The notes beneath the pieces were generated by a model. That model searched no databases. It worked only from the letters and a program-made list of their open reading frames with translations, and was not told the origin of the DNA. The translations under genes and the position numbers were made by a program. 64,000 nucleotides of DNA from Cyclobacteriaceae bacterium (GTDB lineage Bacteria; Bacteroidota; Bacteroidia; Cytophagales; Cyclobacteriaceae): NCBI GenBank assembly GCA_019638235.1, contig JAHBUE010000001.1, positions 2,342,492-2,406,491 on the forward strand. The letters run 5' to 3'. Shown here piece after piece: positions 49,632 through 62,001 of this stretch (position 1 is the first letter of the stretch; each line of letters opens with the position of its first letter).

Positions 49632-51216
49632 ATAAATCTTTTACAAAAACAATTTCAGGAACACCGAGATCACGTTTATACTTTGAAAGCTCAAACGCTA
49701 CTTTTTGTTTTTCATTCCTTCCTTCTACTTCAATAATATAGTAACTGAATTTGGGAATTACGAGTGTGAGATTACCCTGCGCATCGGATGTTGTTTGATA
49801 CACACGGTTACCGGTAGCCTGGTCGATCATGGAAATGGTAATGCCCGGCCAGGGTTTTACATCTTGTGTTGAGCTCCAGCTATGGTCTTTTATTTTTAGC
49901 AAGGCATTCAGCGTAAGCGGATATTTTTCAAGGTTTATATCGAATTCGTATAAATCATCATCCATGCCCCCTGCCTTTCTGTTGGAAGCCAGGAAACCAT
50001 GCATACCCAATGGGTCAAGCACAATAGAAAAATCATCAAACGGACTGTTAATAGGGTAGCCCAGGTTTTCGGGTTCGTAGTTGGTCAACGAATCGCGCGA
50101 AAAATTGATCTTGTACACATCAAGTTGTCCAAGTCCGGCATGACCATCGGAAGAAAAGTACAGTGTTTTATCGGAATGCAAAAACGGAAACACTTCATCT
50201 CTGGATGTATTGACAGAAGACCCCAGGTTAACCGGTGTTGACCAACTCCCTCCTGTTTTTTCAGACAGGTATAGATCTTTGCCACCAAAACCATCAGGTG
50301 CATGGGCAGAAAAGATCAGCATAGTACCGGCTTCATTCAGCGTAATGCTATTGATAGAATGCTCGCGAAAGTGCGGATACGTATCAGTAACCACCCACTG
50401 GTCTTTAGCTTTTGACGCAAAGAATAACCGAAGCGGTCGCATACCTTTTGCATCGCTCTCATTCGCATTGGCTACACATGCCATTCGTGTGCCGTGTTCA
50501 TACAACACGCACGGCCCGGTATTCCACGATGATTGCAGCTCACGCGCAAAAATTTCCGGTTGAGCCGTATTGATTACATCCTGGTTAGCATTGTGGGTGA
50601 TGTTAACCTGGTACATCCGGTAAAAATCGGTATCGTTTTGCAAGCGCTCAACAAGTTTGTTTATTTTTTTATTTGAAGTATAGATCAGCTTGCCACCAAC
50701 AAGTTGCGGCCCAAGTTCACTGTATGGCGAATTAAACGGCAACTTCCGCAACGCTATATGCGCAGAATCCTCCAACAGGTATTGCCGGTTATGAATGCGC
50801 CAGATTTTCTTTTTAATCCATTCTTCCTCGCCAAATGCCAGTAATTTTTCATACGCATCCAATGCCCGATCGTATTTTTTAAGGGCAAGCAACGCCTCAG
50901 CATAACGAAACAGCGCATCTGTATCAGTAATGGTTTCCATAGCCACGGCTTTGCCGTAGGCATCTATGGCATCGCTATATCGGTTCTGTTCATCGTAACA
51001 ACGCCCAAGTTTCAGGTAAAGCGAAACATCGGTTGGATGTTGTTTTATAGCACGTTCAAAATACCCAATGGCATCTGCCCAGGCTTGTTGTTCAAATTTC
51101 CGATTAGCTAACTGCACATCTTTCTTCCCCATCGACCAAATACTTTCCTGGGCAAGCGTTGTTGTTGCCACGAACGTGAACAAGACTAATAAGCGATATG
51201 GCTTCAGGAAAAACAT
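49624..51216 (-). CDS. TPR and PD40 beta-propeller protein (PorE-like, without OmpA domain)
   Basis: A 530-residue protein with a signal peptide ending TTLAQ. TPR motifs occupy residues about 28-130 (WADAIGYFERAIKQHPTDVSLYLKLGRCYDEQNRYSDAI). WD40-like PD40 repeats lie at about 270-420 (ILTLNEAGTMLIFSAHAPDGFGGKDLYLSEK-type, LYFSSDGHAGLGQLDVYKI, FLASNRKAGGMDDDLYEF). A carboxypeptidase-regulatory-like domain follows (GITISMIDQATGNRVYQTTSDAQGNLTLVI). This is the order in PorE-type T9SS periplasmic proteins, except that the OmpA-like peptidoglycan-binding end is absent. It starts 2 bases after the PorP gene. Confidence 0.82.
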   Translation of the reverse strand: MFFLKPYRLLVLFTFVATTTLAQESIWSMGKKDVQLANRKFEQQAWADAIGYFERAIKQHPTDVSLYLKLGRCYDEQNRYSDAIDAYGKAVAMETITDTDALFRYAEALLALKKYDRALDAYEKLLAFGEEEWIKKKIWRIHNRQYLLEDSAHIALRKLPFNSPYSELGPQLVGGKLIYTSNKKINKLVERLQNDTDFYRMYQVNITHNANQDVINTAQPEIFARELQSSWNTGPCVLYEHGTRMACVANANESDAKGMRPLRLFFASKAKDQWVVTDTYPHFREHSINSITLNEAGTMLIFSAHAPDGFGGKDLYLSEKTGGSWSTPVNLGSSVNTSRDEVFPFLHSDKTLYFSSDGHAGLGQLDVYKINFSRDSLTNYEPENLGYPINSPFDDFSIVLDPLGMHGFLASNRKAGGMDDDLYEFDINLEKYPLTLNALLKIKDHSWSSTQDVKPWPGITISMIDQATGNRVYQTTSDAQGNLTLVIPKFSYYIIEVEGRNEKQKVAFELSKYKRDLGVPEIVFVKDLFD

Positions 51217-51218
51217 AT

Positions 51219-52139
51219 TTATCGTGGCGAAGTAATGTTGTTAGCCTTGTAACGAAAAACGTATTTCAGCATCAGCTCATGCGAGCCATTTCGCGGAAGC
51301 ACTACATCGCCAAACGCAAAATCGTAGGCATAACCCACTTGTAATTGTTGCACGATTTGCGCCATGAACAAGGCCGTTACCGATTTCTCGCTTCGGTAGG
51401 ATGCGCCTAAGGTGAGTACGTTGCGGTAAATAAAATTTGCGTTAATGTCGTAAGCAACAGGCAACTCCGGTGCATAACGGATTAAAAAGCCGGGCTGAAC
51501 TTTCCAGTATGGGTTCATGGTGATGGTGTACCGGCTAAACAAAAAATACTGCGCACGCTCAAACTGAAACGAAACCGTATCAACCGGGCTTTCGCGATGT
51601 GTTAGAAACGAAGGTGCCGATAAGCCAAGTTGAAAATTGGTTGAACGAAAAAAGAAACCGAAACCGAAATCGGCATAAAAACTATTAACGGCCTGTGCAA
51701 GGTTAGGATCAATCGTGCCACTACCTCGCATTAGTGAAGGATAATCAGATTGCTGATGAATAACATTAATCTGCGCGCCAAATGAAAGCGTTGATTTCTT
51801 ACCGGTTTTCAAATGGTATGCTGGCGCCACACTGGCAAATAAATTTTTATGCACCCCTATTTTATCATTGGTCAGCACCAATCCTAATCCAAGATTTTGT
51901 TTAGCAAACGAGCTATGCGCCATAAGCGTTTGAGTTTTGGGCGCATGTTCAATACCCGACCACTGATCGCGATTAATAAACCCGATACTTAATACCTCTT
52001 CCCCACCGGCCACTGCCGGGTTAATGGCCAACGGATTGAACATATATTGCGAATACTGTGGCATTTGTTGTGCGTGCACATAAGGAATGGAGCTGAACAG
52101 CAACAACATTATTCCGATGATATTTTTAATCAATGCCAT
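51219..52139 (-). CDS. PorP/SprF family type IX secretion outer-membrane protein
   Basis: A 306-residue protein with a signal peptide ending VHAQ and the PorP/SprF start QMPQYSQYMFNPLAINPAVAGG, then RDQWSGIEHAPKTQTLMAHSSF. The rest is a beta-barrel ending LMLKYVFRYK. Family members anchor or help to secrete T9SS type B cargo. It lies 6 bases after the HYR-type cargo gene and 2 bases before the PD40 gene, so it is probably the dedicated partner of that cargo. Confidence 0.92.
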   Translation of the reverse strand: MALIKNIIGIMLLLFSSIPYVHAQQMPQYSQYMFNPLAINPAVAGGEEVLSIGFINRDQWSGIEHAPKTQTLMAHSSFAKQNLGLGLVLTNDKIGVHKNLFASVAPAYHLKTGKKSTLSFGAQINVIHQQSDYPSLMRGSGTIDPNLAQAVNSFYADFGFGFFFRSTNFQLGLSAPSFLTHRESPVDTVSFQFERAQYFLFSRYTITMNPYWKVQPGFLIRYAPELPVAYDINANFIYRNVLTLGASYRSEKSVTALFMAQIVQQLQVGYAYDFAFGDVVLPRNGSHELMLKYVFRYKANNITSPR

Positions 52140-52145
52140 CCTCTC

Positions 52146-54062
52146 TTAGCGTACAAGTTCAATAGACCCCGTTATTACTTCGCGTGGTTGCCGGGTTTCA
52201 ATCCGGTAAAAATATGTTCCGGTAGGCAACAGATTTCCTGATGTGTTCGCACCTGTCCACACCACCGAGTCGTTGTTGTAGCCGGAAGCCTCATACACTA
52301 CCCCACCCCTGCGGTCAACTACAACCACGCGGTTATTCGGGTGTAATTCAATGTTTGCAATTACCCACACATCCTGAATACCATCACCATTAGGTGTGAT
52401 GGCGCGGGAAGGCATAAGTGTAGTATTTTTTCTGTTCACCGTAACGGTAAAGCGACATTCAACCGCAGTGCCCTGTACTTGTCGGGCAGTGTAAACAACC
52501 TGTGTAGTGCCAGCGTGAAAAACATCGCCAGGCTCATGCGATTTTGTAATGGATAACTCCCCGCAAGCAATTGAAAATTCGGGTTCATCCCAGGTAACAA
52601 CGGCTGTATTGTTTTCATCTGTTTCAACAATAATATTTTCAGGGCAACTTTCAAGTATCGGTGTTTGGGTATTGTTCACGGTAACAGTAAACGAACAGGT
52701 AGCCGTATTTCCACTTGGGTCTGTGGCGGTATACGTTACAGTAGTATTACCGATAGGAAATGCCGTTCCGGGTTGGCGATTGGTCGTAACATTTACCGGG
52801 CAATTATCCTGAGCGGTTGGCGGTGTCCATGAAGCAACAGCGGTACACGATTCATCTGCGGTAAGCACAATATTTGCCGGGCAATTGCTAAGTACAGGAT
52901 TTATGTTATCGCGAATGGTTACAGTAAAACTGCAAGTTGCCTGATTTCCTGCCTGGTCTGTTGCCGTATACGATACCGTAGTTACACCAACCGGAAAATT
53001 AGTTCCGGGCACATGGCTTGCCGTTAGGGTAAACGAGCAGTTGTCTTGCACAACGGGCGCTGTCCAGCTTACAGTACGGCTACATCCGCTCACAACATCT
53101 TGTACTACATTAAGCGGACAGGAGTTAAAGGCAGGAGGTGAATTATCAACTACCGTAACCGTAAAACTACACGTGGCTTGATTTCCGCCAGGGTCAGTAG
53201 CCGTGTATGTTACTGTTGTAGTTCCAAGCGGAAAAACACTTCCCGAAGTATGACTTCCAACAACGTTAACTGAACAGTTATCCTGTGCGGTAGGGTTTGC
53301 CCAGTTGGCAACAGCACCGCAATTATTGTTAGCTGAAAGCTGGATGTTGGATGGGCATGACGTAAACACGGGGGGCGTATTATCCGTAACCGTAACCGTA
53401 AAATTACAGGTTGACTGGTTGCCATACCGGTCAATAGCGGTATAGGTTACAGTTGTTGCACCAGGTTCAAATAAACTGCCAGAAGCGTTAGAAACCGTAA
53501 GAACAGGCGTTCCGCAATTATCAGAAACAGCAGGTTGAGGCCAACTGACTGCAACGGAACAGGCATTTTGCGGCAGCACTACCTCTCTGTTTGAGGGGCA
53601 ATTAATAATAACAGGTGATGTGGTGTCTAACAATTCGGTTGGGCAACATATTGGCCCACCGTTAACACTGCTGGCTGCACGTATTTTAAAATCGCCAAAC
53701 TTTTGCCCAACCGCTACAACATTGCATTGCGCATTGATTTGGGTTTCAAGCGCTAAGGAAATATAGACTTCTAAAAATTGACCAATAAAGCCTTCATTCG
53801 GGCCTCGTGAGTTAACGATGAAGGTTTGATCTGGGGTTATTGTCCCCGAATACACTTCGCCCAAACCGTCACGGATGGAAATTGAGGCATTTACATTCCC
53901 TTCATACAACAGCGTAAACGAACTGATTCCTCCCGAACACGGGCCACATTCATCCTGAACCGGGCACATACACTCCTGCCCGAAAACCTCCAACGTGCTT
54001 AGAAGGAGTAAAACCAACGCAAAAAATCCTGTCTTATGAACAGTGCGGCTTTTGGTCACCAT
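52146..54062 (-). CDS. T9SS-secreted adhesin-like protein with five HYR repeats and type B sorting domain
   Basis: A 638-residue protein with a signal peptide (to EVFGQ). A Cys-rich N-terminal module (CMCPVQDECGPCSGG) is followed by five HYR domains of about 82 residues each between residues about 150 and 545, each with NCP...N, DNC and TYTATD...GNQATCSFTVTV phrases. The end (SRAITPNGDGIQDVWVI, then NNRVVVVDRRGGVVYEA) is the gliding-motility-type sorting domain. HYR domains are Ig-like and typical of cell-surface adhesion. It is the first gene of the PorP, PD40 and kinase operon. A divergent ABC-F gene shares the 197-base upstream gap. Confidence 0.92.
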   Translation of the reverse strand: MVTKSRTVHKTGFFALVLLLLSTLEVFGQECMCPVQDECGPCSGGISSFTLLYEGNVNASISIRDGLGEVYSGTITPDQTFIVNSRGPNEGFIGQFLEVYISLALETQINAQCNVVAVGQKFGDFKIRAASSVNGGPICCPTELLDTTSPVIINCPSNREVVLPQNACSVAVSWPQPAVSDNCGTPVLTVSNASGSLFEPGATTVTYTAIDRYGNQSTCNFTVTVTDNTPPVFTSCPSNIQLSANNNCGAVANWANPTAQDNCSVNVVGSHTSGSVFPLGTTTVTYTATDPGGNQATCSFTVTVVDNSPPAFNSCPLNVVQDVVSGCSRTVSWTAPVVQDNCSFTLTASHVPGTNFPVGVTTVSYTATDQAGNQATCSFTVTIRDNINPVLSNCPANIVLTADESCTAVASWTPPTAQDNCPVNVTTNRQPGTAFPIGNTTVTYTATDPSGNTATCSFTVTVNNTQTPILESCPENIIVETDENNTAVVTWDEPEFSIACGELSITKSHEPGDVFHAGTTQVVYTARQVQGTAVECRFTVTVNRKNTTLMPSRAITPNGDGIQDVWVIANIELHPNNRVVVVDRRGGVVYEASGYNNDSVVWTGANTSGNLLPTGTYFYRIETRQPREVITGSIELVR

Positions 54063-54253
54063 GGTGAAATTATCTCAAATATTGATTTCAAATGTACTGA
54101 ATATCAAATTAATAAGCATACTAATATCAAGTAAAAAATTAAACAAATTTTGCCATTTACCCCATGCTCAAACCGGGGAAGTCGTTCATCGCACCAGTTA
54201 GCTATTCGGCTTTAATTCTCGCTCGTTTAACTTATCTTCGCGACTTATTTTAA

Positions 54254-55879
<1,626 letters not shown>

Positions 55880-55898
55880 GAAAGAAATCCTATTACTT

Positions 55899-56903
55899 TT
55901 ATCTAACCAAAAATTCAAACCGGCTGGTTTGACGATATGTTTCTCCCAGTCTTAAAATCGTACTCGGGAAGTGTGGTTGATTGGGTGAATCCGGGAAATG
56001 CTGTGGCTCTAAACAGAACGCAGCATGTTTTATATATGTGTGGCCGTTTCTACCGCTAATAGTTCCGTCAAGGAAATTACCGGAGTAGAATTGCAGCCCC
56101 GGCTCTGAAGTAAACAACTGCATTTCCCTGCCGCTTACCGGCTCGTAAAGCTTTGCGGCAAGTTTAACAGGGCTTGCTCCTGTTATTTCATTCAACACAA
56201 AGTTGTGATCATATCCACCCGGTACGTGTTGAATATCGCGACCAATGGCTTTGGGCTTTAAAAAATCAAATGGTGTATCAACAACTTCAATAAATTTCCC
56301 GGTAGGAATAGACTCATTATTAACTTCCGTTATACGATCAGCAAATAGTTGCAGTTCGTGTTCCAATATGGTTTCATTCTTTCCTGCTGATAAATTAAAA
56401 TAGGAATGACTGGTTAAATTAACAGGCGTAGCTTTATCGCTTGTTGCTGTGTAATCAAGCGTAAGCGTATTGGCATTGCCTACGGTAAACAACACTTCTA
56501 CGTTAAGGTTTCCGGGAAAGCCTTCTTCCCCATCGGGGCTGTTATATGTCAGGCGCAATGAACTCTCCGATTCAATGATTACATCCCACATCACCTTATC
56601 GAAACCCTTGTTGCCGCCATGTAAAGTATTGCCGTTGTTATTGGCCGGAAGTGTGTACTGCCGGTCGTCAAGAATAAATGTTGCGTTTCCTATGCGGTTT
56701 GCATAACGCCCGATCAATGCGCCAAAATACGGGTTCTTATCGCCCGTGTAATCTTCCAATGAGGGAAAGCCTATCACAATATTTTCAAACTTACCATTAC
56801 GATCCGGTACAATAATCTCCGTAATGGTTCCTCCATAATTCAGCACGCTTACCTGCATACCTGCTTTATTTCTGATTGTGTATTGCTTAATGGTTGTCGC
56901 CAC
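55899..56903 (-). CDS. galM: Aldose 1-epimerase (mutarotase)
   Basis: A 334-residue protein without a signal peptide. It has the galactose mutarotase pattern: [38 protein letters not shown], the catalytic His in [15 protein letters not shown] sequence ([11 protein letters not shown]), and [19 protein letters not shown] with the catalytic Glu shortly after in RLGETYRQ or near the C-terminus. It interconverts alpha and beta anomers of aldoses. The start is GTG at 56903; no better start precedes it. It converges with the ABC-F gene, 19 bases apart. Confidence 0.92.
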   Translation of the reverse strand: MATTIKQYTIRNKAGMQVSVLNYGGTITEIIVPDRNGKFENIVIGFPSLEDYTGDKNPYFGALIGRYANRIGNATFILDDRQYTLPANNNGNTLHGGNKGFDKVMWDVIIESESSLRLTYNSPDGEEGFPGNLNVEVLFTVGNANTLTLDYTATSDKATPVNLTSHSYFNLSAGKNETILEHELQLFADRITEVNNESIPTGKFIEVVDTPFDFLKPKAIGRDIQHVPGGYDHNFVLNEITGASPVKLAAKLYEPVSGREMQLFTSEPGLQFYSGNFLDGTISGRNGHTYIKHAAFCLEPQHFPDSPNQPHFPSTILRLGETYRQTSRFEFLVR

Positions 56904-56941
56904 GTTTTCAGTATTTTGTTCAGCTTCGTACTCAAGGAAAG

Positions 56942-56977
56942 AAAAAGCCGGAATGAAAATTTCACTCCGGCTTTTTT
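56942..56977. terminator. Rho-independent terminator
   Basis: AAAAAGCCGGA / TCCGGCTTTTT with an extended ATGAA / TTCAC inner stem (one mismatch) has A- and T-runs on either side. Read leftward it ends the gyrA-TPR operon. Confidence 0.85.
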
Positions 56978-56999
56978 AATGTGTTACCTGATTGACAGG

Positions 57000-58184
57000 T
57001 TATTCAACACCAAGTTCTTTCAGGCGCTTTTCAACACGCGCAGCTTTGGCATCCTCGCCTAAGTAGTAATATATAAGGCTAAGCTTGTCCAACACATCAG
57101 TATCGGAAGGGTTAAGTTTTTCGGCTCTTTCCCAATACGGCAATGCCTCCTTATAACGTCTTACCAACTCGGCATCCAGTTCAACTCTTTTCTTTTTATC
57201 TGCTGCTGTTATGCCCAGGTCGTTCATTTCGCGTTTGATCTTATCGGCTTCAATCAGATATAACTGCGCCAGGTAGTATTGTGCTTCGAAATAGGTAGGG
57301 TCAATTTTCAGCGCTGCCTCAAAGTTTTTCTTGGCATCATCAAATTTATCGAGCTTGGAGTTAACATACCCTAAGTAGAATTGAATTGTTTTGTTGGAAG
57401 GGTCTGCTGCGGCAGCTTTTTCAAGGCCACCTTTGGCTTCCTCCGTCATTTCAAGGTCAATCAGGAAACCAATCTCAACTAATGAAAACTGTGAATCATC
57501 CGGGAATCTCTTCTTGGCTTCCCTGGTTACTTCAAGCGCTTTCTTCTTATCACCTTTCGGGCCACTGTACGTGTTGATTAAAACAGAGTAGGCATCCGGT
57601 GATGTACCACCCAAATCAATATATTTTTGAAGATCAGTTATTGCGCGGTCATACTCTTCATTAGCTTGTGCAACAAACCCGGCATAAAAAAATACGGTTG
57701 TGTCATTCGGGCTAAGGACTTTAGTTTTGTCAAAGTTTTCTAAGGCTGAATCAAAATCATCATCCTGGTAAGCATTAGCTCCTTTATTAAGGTAAGCATA
57801 ACTAAGTCCCTCAACGGCTTGACTAAGCGTTACAGGCATAAAGCTATCCGCCTGGTAGAACAATTCGTTTTTAGAACTCTTGTTCATTTCTGTAGCCTTG
57901 GCAAAAGCCTTTGACGCTACTTCAAAGCCGTTGCTGGCAAGGGCTTTATGTGTTTCGTTTGATGTGGTGTCAATGGATGCATAGATCAATCCCTGGTAGA
58001 AGAACGTTTTGGGATCCAACGATAATTTCGGATCGGTAACGCAAACATCAATCATTTGCTTGGCTTCATCCAGTTTTCCCTGTTTCCATGAGTTCAAAGC
58101 CTTATTCAAGTTAGGCTTGATCGCTTTCTGGGCGAATACGGCCAGAGGCGCTGCGATCAACAATAAGCATACTACTCGTTTCAT
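57000..58184 (-). CDS. Exported tetratricopeptide-repeat protein downstream of gyrA
   Basis: A 394-residue protein with a signal peptide (MKRVVCLLLIAAPLAVFA). Several TPR motifs run through the mature part: FDSALENFDKTKVLSPNDTTVFFYAGFVA, EYDRAITDLQKYIDLGGTSPDAYSVL, TIQFYLGYVNSKLDKFDDAKKNFEAALKIDP and SLIYYYLGEDAKAARVEKRL. It probably acts as a periplasmic protein-interaction scaffold. It starts 25 bases after gyrA and has its own terminator, so the two form an operon, a pairing I recall from other Bacteroidota. Confidence 0.85.
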   Translation of the reverse strand: MKRVVCLLLIAAPLAVFAQKAIKPNLNKALNSWKQGKLDEAKQMIDVCVTDPKLSLDPKTFFYQGLIYASIDTTSNETHKALASNGFEVASKAFAKATEMNKSSKNELFYQADSFMPVTLSQAVEGLSYAYLNKGANAYQDDDFDSALENFDKTKVLSPNDTTVFFYAGFVAQANEEYDRAITDLQKYIDLGGTSPDAYSVLINTYSGPKGDKKKALEVTREAKKRFPDDSQFSLVEIGFLIDLEMTEEAKGGLEKAAAADPSNKTIQFYLGYVNSKLDKFDDAKKNFEAALKIDPTYFEAQYYLAQLYLIEADKIKREMNDLGITAADKKKRVELDAELVRRYKEALPYWERAEKLNPSDTDVLDKLSLIYYYLGEDAKAARVEKRLKELGVE

Positions 58185-58209
58185 TTTTATTAATGGTTAT
58201 AATCGGTTT

Positions 58210-60711
58210 TTAACTCTTACTTTCTTCGGGTGCTTCTTCTTCATCCTGCATCCGTTGAATTTTTTCTATCGATGAAATGCGGTCATCGTCATTCAGGCGG
58301 ATAAGCCGCACGCCTTGCGTTGCCCTGCCCATTACGCGAAGTTCGGAAACTTTTATGCGAATGGTAATACCCGAACGGTTAATAATCATCAGTTCATCTT
58401 CATCTGTAACTTCCTTGATTGCAACAAGCCTGCCAGTTTTTTCGGTGATATTAATGGTTTTCACACCCTTTCCGCCACGCTTGGTAACCCGGTAATCATC
58501 AATAGAGGAACGCTTGCCGTATCCTTTCTCGGAAACAACCAGCAAATTAGCATCTTCCCGTGTTATGCATACCATACCAATTACGTTATCGGTAGAAGAA
58601 TCTAATGTAACGGCACGTACACCGGCTGCGGTTCGACCCATCGGGCGAACATCTTCTTCGCTGAAATGAACGGCCTTACCTTCTGATTTAGCTATAATAA
58701 TATGGTTTTTACCATTTGTTAATGAGGCAGTTAACAGTCTATCACCTTCGTGGATAGTGATGGCATTAATGCCTCCCTGCCTTGGTCGCGAATACGCCTC
58801 CAACGATGTTTTCTTTATCGTACCTTTTTCGGTACAAAGTATAACAAAGTTGTTGTTCAGGTACTCGTCATCTTCTAATGTCTGAATGTTGATAACGGTT
58901 TTTACCGTATCCCCAGGTTCAATATTGATAAGGTTCTGGATAGCCCGGCCTTTGGATGTCTTGTTTCCTTCCGGTATCTCGTAGGCTTTCTTCCAGTACA
59001 CTTTACCGCCTTCTGTAAAAATAAGCAATACGTTATGGGCATGTGCTATGAACAGATGCTCGGTAAAATCATCCTGTTTGGTTGCCACTCCGCGCGAGCC
59101 TACCCCGCCCCTTCCCTGCGTTCTGTATTCCGAAAGTGAGGTGCGTTTGATATACCCCTGATTTGAAATGGTGATTACCATTTCTTCGTTAGGAATCATG
59201 TCTTCCGGCAGAATGTCGTCTTCTTCCGTAGGCACAATTTCGGTTCTGCGGTCATCGCCATAGCGAGTGCGTATTTCTGTAAGCTCATCCTTGATGATTT
59301 GCATCCGCATCGGTTCATTCGCCAATATGGCTTTCAGCCGGTCAATGAGTTCCATTACTTCCTTATACTCCTGCTGAATTTTGTCGCGCTCAAGGCCGGT
59401 AAGCCGTTGTAAACGCATCTCAAGAATTGCCTTCGCCTGTATATCCGACAGCCCGAACCGGCTTATCAGTTCATTTTTTGCGGTATCAGGGTCTTTCGAT
59501 GCCCGAATCAGGGCTATCACTTCATCAAGATTATCTAAAGCAATCAGGTAGCCTTCCAGGATGTGTGCCCGTTTCTCCGCTTCATTGAGTTCGTACTGTG
59601 TTCTCCGTATCACCACTTCGTGGCGATGTTCTACAAAGTACTTTATCAGGTCTTTCAGATTAAGGGTGTGTGGCCTGCCCTTTACAAGAGCTACATTGTT
59701 AATTCCAAAGTTCGACTGTAACTGCGTGTATTTGTATAAGTTATTCAGTACAATGTTACCTATTGCATCACGTTTCAGGTCGTACACAATACGGTACCCG
59801 TCCCGATCTGACTCATCGCGTATATCCGAAATGCCTTCAATTTTTTTCTCATTAATCAGGGCAGCCGTCTTCTCAATCATCAGGGCTTTGTTTACCTGGT
59901 ATGGGATTTCGGTTACGATGATTTGTTCTTTGCCATTAGGCTGCGTTACTATCTCCGCCTTTGCCCGTACTACTACCCTGCCCCGGCCGGAACGGTAAGC
60001 TTCGCGAACACCGCCAATTCCGTAAATAATACCGCCTGTCGGGAAGTCGGGGGCGGTAACGTGTTTCATCAGGTCTTCAATGCCAATATCGTTGTTGTCG
60101 ATATAGGCTATTACCCCGTCAACCACTTCACGAAGGTTGTGCGGAGCCATGTTGGTAGCCATTCCCACGGCAATACCCGAAGCGCCATTAACTAACAGGT
60201 TGGGAAATTTGCCTGGTAATACCGTAGGCTCTGTTAACGAATCATCGAAGTTGGGCTGAAAATCGACTGTATCTTTGTTGATATCGGCCAGGAGTTCCTC
60301 GGCAATTCTGCGCAAGCGGGCCTCGGTATAACGCATCGCGGCAGCAGAATCGCCATCAATGGAGCCGAAGTTACCCTGCCCGTCAACCAACGGGTAGCGC
60401 ATTGACCAATCCTGGGCCATGCGCACCATAGTTTCGTAAACAGAGGCATCACCATGTGGGTGATACTTACCCAGCACCTCCCCTACAATCCTGGCGGATT
60501 TCTTATATGATTTGTTATGGTTAACCCCCAGTTCGAGCATTCCATACAGCACCCTGCGGTGCACGGGCTTTAGCCCATCGCGAACATCGGGAAGTGCACG
60601 CGACACGATAACAGACATCGAATAATCGATGTAGGCACCGCGCATTTCATCTTCAATATTAATCGGAATTATGTTTTGCCTCTCGGGCAAATTACCGGTT
60701 TCTTCAGCCAC
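58210..60711 (-). CDS. gyrA: DNA gyrase subunit A
   Basis: An 833-residue protein. The start is GTG at 60711, with the GyrA opening [29 protein letters not shown]. The DNA-gate helix is [18 protein letters not shown], with Ala89 and Glu93 at the E. coli Ser83 and Asp87 positions, and the catalytic tyrosine is Tyr128 ([10 protein letters not shown]). A GyrA-box-like [10 protein letters not shown] near residue 540 opens the C-terminal beta-pinwheel, which supports GyrA over ParC. The tail is acidic. With GyrB, not in this window, it introduces negative supercoils. Confidence 0.96.
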   Translation of the reverse strand: MAEETGNLPERQNIIPINIEDEMRGAYIDYSMSVIVSRALPDVRDGLKPVHRRVLYGMLELGVNHNKSYKKSARIVGEVLGKYHPHGDASVYETMVRMAQDWSMRYPLVDGQGNFGSIDGDSAAAMRYTEARLRRIAEELLADINKDTVDFQPNFDDSLTEPTVLPGKFPNLLVNGASGIAVGMATNMAPHNLREVVDGVIAYIDNNDIGIEDLMKHVTAPDFPTGGIIYGIGGVREAYRSGRGRVVVRAKAEIVTQPNGKEQIIVTEIPYQVNKALMIEKTAALINEKKIEGISDIRDESDRDGYRIVYDLKRDAIGNIVLNNLYKYTQLQSNFGINNVALVKGRPHTLNLKDLIKYFVEHRHEVVIRRTQYELNEAEKRAHILEGYLIALDNLDEVIALIRASKDPDTAKNELISRFGLSDIQAKAILEMRLQRLTGLERDKIQQEYKEVMELIDRLKAILANEPMRMQIIKDELTEIRTRYGDDRRTEIVPTEEDDILPEDMIPNEEMVITISNQGYIKRTSLSEYRTQGRGGVGSRGVATKQDDFTEHLFIAHAHNVLLIFTEGGKVYWKKAYEIPEGNKTSKGRAIQNLINIEPGDTVKTVINIQTLEDDEYLNNNFVILCTEKGTIKKTSLEAYSRPRQGGINAITIHEGDRLLTASLTNGKNHIIIAKSEGKAVHFSEEDVRPMGRTAAGVRAVTLDSSTDNVIGMVCITREDANLLVVSEKGYGKRSSIDDYRVTKRGGKGVKTINITEKTGRLVAIKEVTDEDELMIINRSGITIRIKVSELRVMGRATQGVRLIRLNDDDRISSIEKIQRMQDEEEAPEESKS

Positions 60712-60870
60712 GGTTTTAAGTCAGATTTAGTCGTTATGTTTTGGTGAAAAATGCGCTTTTTAACCGCATTTTTTAAGTGGTGCAAGATAAATAATTTGAT
60801 GCTAAAACGGAGTTTTTTAAACTGCTTTTCTCAGCATTTTCACGCCTGATTTTCAGGTAGTTCAGGGCTG

Positions 60871-61902
60871 CTAATACGGGTTAAGTTTCCGCTTGTTTTT
60901 GCCCTTGTATTTTATCAGGTTCGGGTAGTTTTCCCCATGATGTGGGTTCTGTTTTTTCCAGATGGGATGTACCCTGCTCCGGTACTCGCGGTTGCCATGT
61001 GCATGGTTAATTTGCGCCCGGCATTCCTTATTGTAGCAACGCCTTAATTCGGGTATCCGGTACGAAGCCCCAACATTGATATAAAAGGCGTTCATCCGGT
61101 GCCTGATATTGGTACCGGTTCCTTCTGCACTCAGGTTATATCCCTTAAATTCATAAGAAGGCCGGATGAACAACCGGAAGTATTCTGACATCTCCCGTTC
61201 TACCATCGCACCCAGGTTGAAGAACATTCCTTTGTCGATTACATCCATATCGAATTTCTTACCCAGCTTATAGCCGCCTATGTGGGCATCTACTGTTAAC
61301 AGGTAGTTATCGTACCGGTAAACCGAGGCTCCCAGCAACAGGAAGTATTTTTGCAGGAAAAAGGATGATACTTCTGACTGGTATGGCTGTATATCATCCG
61401 AAAAAGACAGCGGCTTAAAGTCGTTTACCTTAGTGTATTCAAACGAGTACCCGCCCCCTATCCTGAAGCGTTGTTTGATTTCAACATGGGCTGTCAGCCG
61501 CAGTGGAATGTTAAACGATTTACTCCTGAAGCCAATGGCTGCGGTATCGGGAGTCACCAAAAACTCTCCGGGGTTTATGGTAAATGTCGTGTCAATGGAT
61601 TCGTTAAACCAGTTGAACATGCCGTTGGCCGGAGAAGCGGGATTAAACAACCGGGGGTTTCCTGAAGCGGGCTGATAAATGCCAAAATCTTTAAGGTTAT
61701 GCCTGAATATTGTTGACCCGTAGCCTGTGCTCAACCCGAAATGTACCTTACTCAACACGTTACGGAAAAACCCAATGCCCTGCCGGTCAACATAGAAATG
61801 GTCAAGCGGAATACTTACGTCTTTGTCTTTTTGTGCCGATACGATAAGCGGCACAACCAGTGCAAGTAGTACAAGTAAAGATATGGCGGGTTTGCGATTC
61901 AG
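60871..61902 (-). CDS. Outer-membrane beta-barrel-like protein, apparent CTG start
   Basis: About 343 residues if read from a CTG at 61902. The first conventional start is GTG at 61854, which would begin inside the hydrophobic core (MPLIVSAQ). The in-frame codons upstream encode NRKPAISLLVLLALVVPLIVSAQ-like residues, a complete signal peptide, and a TAA stop lies a few codons before the CTG. No ATG, GTG or TTG occurs in between. The mature part has alternating aromatic beta-strands (STGYGSTIFRHNL, IGGGYSFEYTKV, RLFIRPSYEFKGYNLSAEG). The C-terminal region (RRCYNKECRAQINHAHGNREYR) is basic and soluble. The family is not recognised. Confidence 0.65.
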   Translation of the reverse strand: MNRKPAISLLVLLALVVPLIVSAQKDKDVSIPLDHFYVDRQGIGFFRNVLSKVHFGLSTGYGSTIFRHNLKDFGIYQPASGNPRLFNPASPANGMFNWFNESIDTTFTINPGEFLVTPDTAAIGFRSKSFNIPLRLTAHVEIKQRFRIGGGYSFEYTKVNDFKPLSFSDDIQPYQSEVSSFFLQKYFLLLGASVYRYDNYLLTVDAHIGGYKLGKKFDMDVIDKGMFFNLGAMVEREMSEYFRLFIRPSYEFKGYNLSAEGTGTNIRHRMNAFYINVGASYRIPELRRCYNKECRAQINHAHGNREYRSRVHPIWKKQNPHHGENYPNLIKYKGKNKRKLNPY

Positions 61903-62001
61903 GGGTGTAAAATTTTAACAGTGCAGGGATACTATAACACGCTCATTCTCTGAAAATTGAACATCAAAAGTAAGTAAATCCACGCAAATAACCACATTTT
62001 G

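Noticed and set aside
52560..53640. Tandem DNA repeats resembling a CRISPR or satellite array
   Set aside because: The periodicity of about 245 bases is explained by five HYR protein domains with diverged codons.
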